Origin: Ancylostoma caninum
Lineage: Eukaryota > Nematoda > Chromadorea > Rhabditida > Ancylostomatidae
Length of the DNA stretch: 64,000 nucleotides
Direction: 5' to 3'
Assembly: GCA_037903475.1 (NCBI GenBank)
Contig: JBAJFG010000454.1
Span: 1,240,001-1,304,000, forward strand
Part shown: positions 25,347 to 35,945 of the stretch, piece after piece
Position numbering within the stretch: position 1 is the first letter of the stretch
How the letters are laid out: every line of letters begins with the position of its first letter
Program-made: the position numbers and the translations under genes
Notes under the pieces: generated by a model
Seen by the model: only the letters and a program-made list of their open reading frames with translations
Databases searched by the model: none
What the model was told of the DNA's origin: nothing

Positions 25347-26953
25347 CACTAATTGGCGTGACGAAACCCTAATCTCCAGAGCGGCAGATGGGTCCACGGC
25401 AGTATTATCGCAGGTAGGCGGCCATTCGAGGTGTTCAACTTACTGTTGCGATTGTCCAGCGGCCCGCTACATGGTAAGCAACTCATTTTAGAAGTGAGAA
25501 TTTCCGTGAGTGCTGCTTTAAGAAGATTTACGTCATTCTGAGAAGAATATTACATTCGTAGACTCAGAGATTCCGGGACGGCGAACGCAGGCCAAACAGA
25601 GGCCGAACACGTTTCAACAGCAGTTACAATGCGAGGTGAAAGCTTATTTTGTCTCCCCACGAGCTGCGTTCGCCCCGGGAAGGCTGTGTTTCGGGGGCGA
25701 TGAACTGGTTTACATGTCTCAAACCTAGGGTCGCAGCTCAATCTGGGCACAGGGCTGTGTTCATACTGCAGACTTGGGTAAGTGGATGCTTACTGAAGCT
25801 CATCCAAAAATAATTATTATTGCACTGGGCCACGGTTTTACCCGGGCCTCAGCCAGCCTGACGAGTCTCGCTGGGCTCCCCTTGTCTCCGTCGCAGCGGA
25901 GACACGACTAAACTTTGATGCTCAACCAGCGGCTTATATTCACCTCCCAGGGGGCGTCCCGCCACTGGCAAGGAGCAGGCGGAACGCAGGTTGAACTGCA
26001 CCACAGTTCATCGGGCAAAAAACGCAGCCGAAACACGGGGTTTGTTGCTCTTAGCAGTCGGAATGCAGCAGTCCTTCCTCTTGCAGCAAAGTCTGCCTTC
26101 CATTTCTTGGGAGTGTGGCTTACCAGGTTGTGCTGCGTTTGCCTTATCCAGTTATCTGAGGAAGTATGTATGTATAGGTATGGATATAGCAGTCATTAAA
26201 CTGCAAATTCTTGTTTACTATGATTAGTAGACCCTAATTATTTTATGAGCATTTCCATGGCGCCCTGTGTGCAGAATGAAAAAGAGTGAAGCGATAAGAT
26301 CAGAGATCGCCACTTTTGAGTCGTCACGTCTGACGTTTTTTTTTCTTTTATAATTACAGTTTCTGGAGCTGGGGAAGGTGGCACCCATACGGCAAAAAAA
26401 ATTCCTAGAGTACATGAAAGATGGTGTACCATTTACCGGTTAAATCACTGAAATTTAAGTCCTGGAAGCGGGTTTTTTCCAATTTTGGCAACTCAGAAAA
26501 TTACCCTCTAGGATACCAGCCTTAGCCATCTCGAGCATATTTCTAGCTGAGCATCTGCGACTTTTGGGCAAAAAGAAAAGACAAGACAAGGAAAAACAAA
26601 GAAAAGACTTTAAAAAGTGGTTGTCTTCATTTATCTAGAACAAAAACCTTTCAGCCAGAGCAGTGGAATCGGGGGTAGCCTCTAGAATGAATGCGAGCAA
26701 GATGTTTCTAACCCAGCTGCTTGTGATCTTAATGGGAAAACATAAACAAAGCGGTAAATTGAAATGACACATCCATGAATTTTTGAGTATTTCTTGCCTT
26801 CTAGCTGCAGCAGATGTCTATTAAACCAATGGCAAAGTAGAGCAGAATTTGCTCCACAAATCCATCAGAGTATCTTATTGCTATAAAACATCAAAGAAGA
26901 ATTGGAGACAACTGGAAAAACCGACAAAACTTCTACTCCAACCTAGTATTTAA

Positions 26954-26954
<1 letters not shown>

Positions 26955-26992
<38 letters not shown>
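26955..26992. repeat. TA dinucleotide microsatellite
   Basis: About 18 uninterrupted TA/AT dinucleotides. It is simple sequence with no associated gene. Confidence 0.9.
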
Positions 26993-26996
<4 letters not shown>

Positions 26997-29900
26997 CATA
27001 ATATTTACGAAAAATCTGTCCGTTTTCGAGCAGCCCAAACTACTATTGCCATCCGTGGACCCGTATCCTGACGTTTTCCTCACAAATGGGCCATAGCAGA
27101 CCCATTCTCCATCTGTGGAACAGTATTCCCTAGTTTTCAGAGAAAGAAGGTGTAGCCGTATAAACGTATCCTATCTAAATCTTACAGAATTTCTCTATCC
27201 TCCAAATCTCCCGCTTATCCACTTCGTGGTTAAAATCGCCGTTAAATACATGGCGGCTTTTTCACGAAATTCGGCAAGCTGCTTGTAGGCTTGTAATGAT
27301 TCTAAAGCTAATCAGATTGGGCATCGGTCGTAATATGTTTTTGAGTATCCTAGTTAACGTTATCATAATAAGCATCGCTTTGGTTGGATCGTTTTCAAAT
27401 GAGTTATAAAGAAAAGTTCTCGCCCGGGAACATAGGCTGCACTCTGTAGAAGTTCAACGAAGAAATTATACGAAGCAGGTTATTTAAATACTCAATGTTC
27501 TCTTGGTCACAGAACACAAAAACAATAAAGTTACTGTACAAATAGAGGAGATATGGAACCCAAAAAATAAGCACAATGTGACGACAACAGAGCAAAAAGT
27601 ACTGGATTGCAATAATATTGAATTCTAGTACCATTTTCATATCTCTACAAGTTTTTCTCCTTTAATTATTGATTGCAGTTTATTATGAGTCTTGAGGTTT
27701 GATTTTTCCTATGTTCTGACGTACCTCCAAGGCGGACAAACTAATTATTGTTTCCATTGCTGTGTATTTGCTAAATCCTTCTTTTTACAGTTTTCATTAC
27801 CAGTACAAGTTTCACTAATAAAATCATGTAACTCTTCTACAGTGAGGTCCGGAAGCAACTAGGAATGGGCGGCGGCCGTCGGCGCCCGCCGCCGCCCAAC
27901 GGCGCCTTTATTGTTTTTGTGCGTAGAATGGTTATTAATTATATTTAGGTGAAGCTGTTCCGAGAAATTTGAAGCAGAGATGCTACTCATTGAGAATAGA
28001 ATAATTTCCAGCATTTGTAAAAGTCAAACTTGTTTTTTGGATTTTTTCAAAACTGCTAATTTCTTGCGTTGGGAGTACTGGAGCACCGTGAGAGCAAGGT
28101 TGTGAACAGACCAGACCAATGAAATATATTATAGAATCCTAGCTTCAACAAGAGTGCCTAAGTTGCTGCTGCTTCCATCATGAGCAGTTTCTTGACTTTG
28201 AGAGGTATGTAGGGGTTTCTGCAGTTGTACGAAATTGGAACATTTGCCCCCTACTATCCCAAAACAAACTATGTATCCTTTTTTTACACTATTATCTCAC
28301 TCTCGTTGAAACTCACAAATCTGCAATTATTACAGCCGTGGTTGCGAGAATTTCAACTTTTAGTGCACCAATTCAGCGTAGCTTTCGCTACCAAACAATT
28401 AATTTGCAGTCATCTGGCACTTACCCCAGTGAACTATGTTGAAGAGGCATAGCACAATGTTGTTCATACTTATATAAGATGTCCACAGCTCGGCTGGCAA
28501 GGTTTAAGTAGTAACCTCTCGTAAACAGCAGGCAACATTAGGAACTTGAAAAGCTCACAAAATCACTACGTAAAACGCATACGACGCGTCCAAGTTCGTT
28601 CACGTTACATCTCCAACTGAATTCGTCTTATTCCACAGGTTCTTAGTCAAACCACTCAAAAAACTATGGAACAGCGGCCAACACCAGTGCGCAACATCAG
28701 CGAAACCATCGCATCGCGTCTGCTAGCAGGCGCGACGCGAATTCGTCCCATCGCGTCGTTTTTCAGGAAGAAAAGTATGGCGTTGCCCCGGGACGTCGCA
28801 TGGGAAACGTCAACTATCACATCACGACCATTGTTTGCACATGCATCCACTCGGGACCCATAGCATTTGAACAGTTTGCTGAGACGCGACGGTCGCGTCA
28901 CGCAGAAGTATAAACACTCCTTAAGAAGGAGCACATTATGCGTTATCGTCGTAAGTTGGCAGCGTACTAAGTTTGTGGCCGCCAATGGATATACAAATGC
29001 TACATTACCGCTATATGTTACATGAACCTCTCCACATTTGAGGTGAACTACCGTTCTGCGTAAGATATGGCACGACTTCTCACAGTCGTGGTGCTCACAC
29101 CTGGCTGTTAAGAACAGGTTTCATAAAAGGCCTTCAATGACGCATGTTCGAGAAATGCAGCTCCTTGTGGCATTTTGCCCGTAAAGCACACAAAATCTTC
29201 AAGGACCGCACGCGTGACTGAGGTTACCCCGGGTTACCGCGTTAACACCGCACAAATTTCCCATTATTACCAAAAACATTCACCATTCGTAACTTCAGTT
29301 ATGCACCCAGGAAAGAAGAGCTTCACCGTTACCTTCATTCTTAATTTAATTTTTTCTTTATTCTTGACCTAATTCTTTATTCCTATTCTAATTTTTTTCT
29401 TTATTTTTAACTTAATTCTTGAAACGTAAGGAATGCAGAGAAAAGCTATCGATTGCTCAATGATGCTGTGATGGCCGATTTTCACCCATTTTGCTTTTGA
29501 GAAATGTTTCCACCAGAAAACAGGACATCGACGAGTAACAAAATGCTACACAGTGGCCGTGAAATTCGATAGATAGGTACGGGTACTAGCCAACTAGCCA
29601 ACTGCGATACTCGAAACGTAGGCCTCGGTTTTCTCATTCATGGCAACTAATGCCTCCAACTCTGCTGTTATAAACGGTGATCTTATATCAATTTCGCGTG
29701 GTCGTCTTGCATTTAAATGTAATTAACAAGAGGTTATAATTCTCTACTCAAATCTCTTTTTAAAAAAACTCTTTTTCTTCATTTCCCCGAAATTGTGGGC
29801 TGAATTAGTGCAATCATTGGCCATCGAAAATTTGCGCTGAGGGTTTGCTCATGTTTTTGGCTGTATCGCAAGTTTCCAGGGAACTTTTGTGACTAAACAT

Positions 29901-31725
29901 TACCTTAGATTTACCGCTACCAAGTGACAATTAGGGCAGAAAAAACATGAATACTCTAAAGAAATAAAACGGCTCCATTTCCATCCTCTATAAGGGATTG
30001 CTTTATGCATATCCTCATCGGTGTCTGCGACTTCACTGTGAGGAAATTTTGTCAGGAAATGGAACTTGTGCGGTGTTGACGTTTTTATTGAGATCTGTAA
30101 CAAATTCTGCATTTATTGTAGACTAGAAGTACTGTTTTTTTTTCATACCACTATAATACGGATTCACAGCATACCAGTACTCTTTCTGCTAAAAGAAATG
30201 GTCCTAAGAAAAGTAGCAATACTCCGTTGAGATACCGTTTCGAAAATTCAGCTTCTTATTCACTAGAAGAGTTGGTCCAGGATTGAAAAGTTGGTTTTTT
30301 TCATTCATAGCGAGTTCATTTAAACATATTCTGGTGGTTGCTTCACTGGATTTTGTTTTGTACGGAAATGCTACCAACTTTTGCGAGAGCTCCGCTGGAA
30401 ACACAGAGTAGCTTCTAAGAATATCGCCTATTCTCGACGGAAAAATTGATCAGAATACGGACTTCAAAGAACAATAAGCACTGATGTTTCATAAAAGATA
30501 AGCTGTTGATGAAACTGCCCACGAGCCGAGAACCTCGACCCGAGATCTCGAGCACAACGGACGGACGGAGACTTCGTCATTACTCCAGCATTCATCAGTT
30601 GTTGCCTATCAACGCCAATAAATCACCATCGCCGCCTGCGCCTTGTTAACGATCAAAACAGTCGCGACTCGTCTTTTCCTTGTAACCTTCGTGATGTAAT
30701 TAGTACTTTTGTTCATGCCTCATGTTCTGTGAAGTTCCCACTAAATTTCTAATGATTTTTTTGAACGAACTTACCGCGAATTTGCATAATACTTCTTCAA
30801 AACAAGTGACTGTTTCTCCGGCGATGTTCACAAAGCACCAGCTTGACCGCTTCCTTCAGTCTTGAGAGACCTTGGATCCGGAACATAGATTAAGAATGTT
30901 TCACGCCTTGAAATCTCTTGCCAATGCAGTATAAATGTCAAAACAGGCAATTCATGATTCAAAGGCAGTGTGTTACCTCGTTTTTGTGTCTGAGCTTTTA
31001 CCAGATTCTGAATCTCTTCGACACGCTGAATCCGACAGTATACCTAAAATGTTACAAAAAGGTCTTTGAACCCTGCTTTTAAACGTTTTTTTGGGACGGG
31101 ATTTGTAACAGTTTGTCGAGCCGAGTGGACGCGTGAAGCCGTTGATCTCATCGATCGGACACGTCTAGACGTGTTGGCCAACGCTGCAGACGTGGCGGGC
31201 AGCCAGCACATTCACGGACAGCTCCGCCCAGGTGGTCCGTGAACTGCACTTTCGGACCCTCCGAAAACGGGGTTTTCGTCATTTTTATGAGCTTTGACGT
31301 ACATCTTGGGAATTAGCGTGACGAGGAGCCCTACAGTCTGCTGGCGTTTTCAGGCCACGAAACGAGGTGACACACTGCCTTTGCATATGTTCTCTTCCGT
31401 TCCAAACGTTATACTTATGGTGAGGCGCAAGTGAGCTTTGCTACTTTCCTTGTCTTGTCATACATCCTTCTCCGCTTGCGCCGCGATCTGCAAATCACCA
31501 CAAATTGAACTAATTTTCCGCGAATGTGCATAATCCTTCTTCAAAGCAAGTCAGTGTTTGTGTTGGCCTTTCACGCTTTTTTGGTCGCTGTCGCTCACTT
31601 CGGTTAATTGATGGGAAGTTCTTTTATCTTCATTCCTTTGTCATTGAATGGATTGCTTGTTGTGCTTCGATGGGGCATGAATTCATGCATTCCAGAATTC
31701 AAATGATTGCGACGCATACCTTGTG

Positions 31726-32326
31726 ATGCAGACGTTGCTGCGATGTTTCGTCGTAACCGTTCTGGTGAGGGGCACGACGCCGAACTGTGAGAGTGACCAG
31801 CTTTTGGACTGCACTCGGTGCTGCTCAGTACTGTTCTCAACGCCTGACTGCAATCCGGATCATGCCCTCCGAATAAGAGTAAATGGCAATGGAGTACTTG
31901 GTGCTATGGTGGGTCATACACTAGGTTTATTCAAGCATTTTGATCATTTCATCCTTGCAGTGGGATAACGCTCCTGTGGCGGCTATAGTTAGGACCGGCT
32001 GTCTGCTGGAATTGTGGGATCTGCGGAATCAGACAGGTTGATGTTCTCTTCATATTTCTAGAGCATTTGCTACATCTTTTTACAAGTAACAGATGAATCA
32101 TTTAAATCAATAGACTGAAATTTTGAGTTCTGCAGACGAGCCCACAGTAGACGAAGAAGAAACTCGCGAGAGTATGAACAGTTTGCAAATCTTGTCCCAT
32201 TCGGGGGTCTGTTCAGGAGTAGCCCCCACAGAAACCTTTGCTCTAGGGATTTTTACAAAAACGAAAAATATTACATGGCAGAGGTCTGATCCCTGCCAGT
32301 CGCACGTTTTGGAACTGAAAACGTAA
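31726..32326 (+). CDS. Putative small secreted cysteine-containing protein
   Basis: Three exons join in phase: 31726-31908, 31961-32036 and 32136-32326, with GT-AG introns of 52 and 99 bp. The product starts MQTLLRCFVVTVLVRG, a short hydrophobic leader. It continues with a cysteine cluster (CESDQLLDCTRCCSVL), a GAMWDNAPVAAIVRTGC segment, an acidic EPTVDEEETRE stretch and three late cysteines. It reads about 148 residues to a TAA at 32324-32326. A very good donor (GTAAGA) starts at 32323, overlapping that stop, so the gene may continue and the Helitron that begins at 32359 may lie in its next intron. No domain is recognised. Real-gene status rests on consistent phases, a leader and compact introns. 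Confidence 0.45.
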
Positions 32327-32358
32327 GAACACGCCCCATCGGCCTTGAGAAATCTGTA

Positions 32359-33412
32359 TCTGTATATATAAAAGTGAAAGTTTGTTTGTGTGTGTGTTTG
32401 TGTGTTCCTTATAGAAATCGCGGAGGATGAACCGATCGGGACCAAATTTTGCATATAAGTTCTTCGGGGGCCGGCGGAGGGTATAGGCTACTTTGCACCT
32501 GGGATTATCGATAGATTTATCGATTGTATCGATTTCATCAATTTTTCACAATTTTTGCGCTGCGGTCGGTGAGGACATGTCTGATGGGGTTCTTTGGTAC
32601 GCTGAATAGGACAATCATCTTGTACGAAATATTGATTTGTTGATTTCATCGATTTTTTTTGATTTTCGCTCGGTGACGAACAAAGCCATGTCTTCTTGGG
32701 TTCCTGAATACGCTGAATACTATTATGGCAACCATTTTGTACGAAATATTGATTTATTGCCTTTATCGATTTTTTTCAATTTTTGCTCGGGAGCAAACAA
32801 AGACATGTTTTCTGGGGTTCCTCGATACGCTGAATGCGAATATGACAGCCATTTTGCACGAAATATCGATTCATCAATTTTATTGATTTTTGGCTCTTCT
32901 GCCCAATGAAGCGGTGAGGACATGCCTGCTGGGGTTCCCAAATACGCTGAGTACAAATATGGCAACCATTTCGCGCGAAATATTGAATTATTGATTTTAT
33001 CGATTTTTTTCATTTCCGCCGAGGACGGACAAGGACATGTCTGCTGGAGTTCCTCAATACGCTGAACACGAATATGAAAACCATTTTGCAGAAAACATCG
33101 ACTAATCGATTTTATTGATTTTTGGCTCCCGCCTAATGGAGCGGTGAAGACATCTCTCCTGGGGTTCCTCGATACGCTGAGTATGAATATGACAACCACT
33201 TTGTACGAATACATCGATTCGATATCACCGAAATAGCTTTGCCAACTTTTCGCCCACAAGTCGATGGGAAAGGGTCACCTTGGCTTCGCTAACATGCTGA
33301 TCACCAAAATTATGGAGATTTTAATGAATTTATCGGTGATAGTAATTGGCCTCAGCAGTGTGATGTACCTAAGGTAGTAGAACACCCGAGCGAAGCCGGG
33401 TAAGGCAGCTGG
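32359..33412 (+). mobile_element. Nonautonomous Helitron
   Basis: The element begins TCTGTATATATAAAAGTG at 32359, just after an A. It ends CTGG at 33412 just before a T, preceded by the hairpin CACCCGAGCGAAGCCGGGT at about 33383-33401. The 5' TC, the 3' hairpin plus CTRR and insertion between A and T are the hallmarks of rolling-circle Helitrons. No Rep/helicase is encoded. The interior holds an imperfect array of about six 115-bp units. No flanking target duplication is expected or seen. Confidence 0.8.
32574..33215 (+). repeat. About six imperfect 115-bp tandem units inside the Helitron
   Basis: Each unit carries ACATGTCTGCTGGGGTTCCT, then ATACGCTGAA, ATATGGCAACCATTTTG and a run of ATCGATT/TTGATTTT motifs. 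Copies start near 32574, 32688, 32803, 32919, 33034 and 33149. The array produces a 178-codon open frame on the minus strand that is a repeat artefact, not a gene. Confidence 0.8.
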
Positions 33413-33416
33413 TATA

Positions 33417-34302
33417 TCAGGGTGGTAAGAAAGTCTTGAGCCGTTTTGGACTTTTATTTTGCGCTTTATTTTATTACTCAGCCCACAGTGGAATTTGCTC
33501 AACAATATAATAGCCACAGTTAGTCACGGCTGTGTCCCACCTAATGGGCCGGTCAGCGTTCCCCTTCTCCCAGAACTGGGAAGACTGGAAGCCAAAGAAA
33601 TCGCCGACCTCCGTTCCAACATGGTCAACTTTGGTGAATTTTTTCTTAGCCAGGAATGCCTCGAGGGGATGAAATAAGTGACAGTCAGAAGTGGCAACGT
33701 CAGGAGAATACGGTAAGCGGGGAAGCGTGTTCCAACCCAGCTCCTCCTATTTTTCAGGGGTCCCTTAAGCAAAATGGGGCCTAGCGTCACCATGGCGTAG
33801 GTGTACAAAAAACTCGTCTTGGCCGTTTTTCTCAAACAGCATCCGCGACCTTCTGGAACTGATTGGCGTATGTGTTACTGATGACCTTGTATGTTTGCGG
33901 GAGCAGCTTACAATACGACATTCCTGGCGAATTCCAGAGGTAGCAAAGGAAACACTTGTTTGGGTGGGGGTGCGATTTGGTGGATCTTCTGCTCGACTGA
34001 GCCACACGGCAAGATGTATGTTAGAATCGTAGAAGACACAACTCTCATCTCCAGTAATTAGTTATTCCAGAAACTCCTTTCGGTGTGGTCAATGAAGGAA
34101 AAACTGATCTTGGGTAGGAGGACCTCTTTTGGAATTGACGTCGTAAACAAGGTTGGAAAGCCAATTCGGCTATATATGCCTATTATGGAGAAGCCCCGAG
34201 TTTGGTCTACGATTAACACATGGTAGGTCATGGGTACCGATCAATAATCAAAAGTTCTGGAACTTCCAAAAAAATCGGCTCAAGACTTTCTTACCACCTT
34301 AA
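33417..34302 (-). mobile_element. Decayed mariner element
   Basis: It is 886 bp with inverted ends: TCAGGGTGGTAAGAAAGTCT at 33417 and the complement of TTAAGGTGGTAAGAAAGTCT ending at 34302, both continuing TGAGCCG. TA flanks each end (33415-33416 and 34303-34304). The minus strand contains mariner transposase remnants. The length is short of the usual 1.3 kb, so the N-terminal part is deleted. It lies exactly between the end of one Helitron and the start of a second. Confidence 0.85.
33510..34110 (-). pseudogene. Mariner transposase remnant
   Basis: Minus-strand fragments appear in order: a GDESCVFYDSN block near 34045-34015 (first-aspartate region, usually GDEKWxxYDN), an SRAEDPPNRTPTQ block near 33990-33955 (usually WxxxGQPPTTTAKP), then LPYSPDVATSDCHLF near 33715-33675 (the DLAPSDYHLF third-aspartate region) followed by a KKFTKVDHVGTEVGDFFG tail. 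Stops and frame changes separate the blocks. The N-terminal helix-turn-helix region is missing. Confidence 0.75.
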
Positions 34303-34304
34303 TA

Positions 34305-34800
34305 CATATAAAGTAGAATGTTTGTGCCTGTGTGTATGTGTGTAATGTGTGTATTTATATTCCTTATAGAAATCGTGGAGAATTAACCGATTGGAACCAA
34401 ACTCTCCACACATACACATCGAGGGCTTGGCGTTAAAAAATATCGATTGGTTTATCGACTGTATCGATTTTATTGATTTTCCACTATTTTTACCTATTGA
34501 CTGGCGAGAACATTCCTACTAGGGTTCCTCAATACGCTGAACACAAATATGGCAACCATTCCGCGCCAAATTATCGATTTATCGATTTTATTGATTTTTG
34601 CACACCTTTGCTCAGGAAGCAGTGAGGACGGGTATACTGGGGTTCCTCAATACGCTGAACACGAATAGGATAACCATTTTGCGCCAACGTATCGATTTAT
34701 TGATTTTATCGTTTTTTTCACTTTTAATATAGGAATGGGTGAGAACCAGAATTCGGCAAAGACTTGATTCAAGGCAAGCGGGGCTTCGCAAGCGGTGAGG
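34305..34800 (+). mobile_element. Second, truncated Helitron-like copy
   Basis: Sequence directly after the mariner repeats the 5' part of the Helitron at 32359 (CATATAAAGTAGAATGTTTG, a TGTG-rich run, CCTTATAGAAATCG) and then three of the 115-bp units (GTTCCTCAATACGCTGAACA near 34523 and 34645). The clear hairpin-CTRR 3' end is missing. Confidence 0.6.
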
Positions 34801-34959
34801 TTAGCAAAAGGAAATTCGTACCTGGAACTCGGACCTTGGTTGAATAATTATCCACTTCTTTGGAAATAAGAGCAATGGAAGGAGATTGAACCTATGAATT
34901 TTTCTTCCATCAATTCTATTAATTCTAACTGAAATAAGAGGTAAATTAATAATTGTTTT

Positions 34960-35705
34960 AGAAATTACACTTGAAACAGTACCCAGTAGTAGTACCCACA
35001 GCATCGTTGGTACTGAACGGATCTTGCTCAAATTCTACAGTAAAATCACGAATACTACTCCCACTCTTACTATCACAGGAAATTGGAATCATTTGATTTT
35101 GGCAAGAGTTTGTGGGGTTCTCATGCGAAAATTCTGTCAAAAGCACTGCTTTCAGCGCTTACAAAGGGACAGGTTTTGCACGGATATTTCTGGAAACAGG
35201 CACATGACTGCAAATGGCAATTTACTACCTACATAACTCTGAAAGATAATTTGATTCAATTGATTTTGGTAGGAGTTACACCTGAAAAAGTACTTTGCAG
35301 TACTCACAGCACTGTTGGTACTGAACGGATTCTGCTCCAACTTTGTAGTAAGATTACGAGTACGACTTTAGCACCAACTGCCAGAAAAATTGGAATTGTT
35401 CGATTTTGAAACGAGTTTGATCGGTTATCATGCGAAAATTCTGCCTAGAGCATTGCTGTCAGAACTAATAAAAGGACAGGTTCTGCACGGATCTGGCTGG
35501 AAATGAGCAAATCGCTGCATTTGACAATGCTCTATCCAAATCCAAAAAAGAATTGGATTCAATTGATTTTTGTAGGAGTTATAGGTGAAAAAGTACTATG
35601 CAGTTCCCACAGCACCGTTGGTACTGAATGGCCTGTTCAAACTTTGATTACGAGTACGACTCTACTGCCAGCTGCCAGAGGAAATTGAGATTATTTGATT
35701 TTTAA
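34960..35705 (+). repeat. Tandem array of a 305-bp unit, about 2.4 copies
   Basis: The landmark GGTTGGTACTGAA-type sequence (GTTGGTACTGAAC) occurs near 35009, 35317 and 35620, spacing 308 and 303 bp. Each is followed by GATTACGAGTACGACT-like and ATGCGAAAATTCTG, GGACAGGTT.TGCACGGAT motifs in order. Units are diverged but collinear. No coding capacity is recognised. Confidence 0.8.
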
Positions 35706-35730
35706 CGAAGATATTGCTCAGGAATTCTCT

Positions 35731-35762
35731 GAACCCTAAATTTACCCTAAAATTTAGGGTTC
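35731..35762. repeat. Perfect 13-bp hairpin
   Basis: GAACCCTAAATTT is separated by ACCCTA from its exact complement AAATTTAGGGTTC. The position just past the 305-bp array may mark a repeat edge. Confidence 0.8.
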
Positions 35763-35827
35763 ACCACCGGTCCGGAGAACTTTCGTCAAACAACTTTCTC
35801 TAAAATCAAATATTCCCAACTGTACTG

Positions 35828-35945
35828 ACGCGGTTAGCGTTACCCTAGAGTTACCTCAAATCGGAAAAAAATCGTCCCGAGCCAGAGCGCCACGTTACCT
35901 TAGAGCTACCCCAAATCAGAAAAAAATCATCCCGAGCCGCGCTTC
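35828..35945 (+). repeat. Tandem duplication of an approximately 60-bp unit
   Basis: Two adjacent copies share GTTACCYTAGAG.TACC, CAAATC.GAAAAAAATC and TCCCGAGCC with a few substitutions. Confidence 0.75.

Larger units (their letters stand above)
24384..31690. other. Long gene-poor stretch
   Basis: No exon series is supported. It holds an imperfect hairpin at 24734-24823, a perfect 20-bp hairpin at 25301-25346, a TA microsatellite at 26955-26992, a short GC-rich palindromic block at about 27868-27906 and AT-rich ATTTT runs near 29340-29420. A GC-rich open frame on the minus strand at 28985-28656 has no recognisable domain. Confidence 0.4.

Noticed and set aside
32723..33259. 178-codon open frame on the minus strand
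   Set aside because: It spans the Helitron's 115-bp tandem units, and the protein repeats follow the DNA period; no start context or domain.
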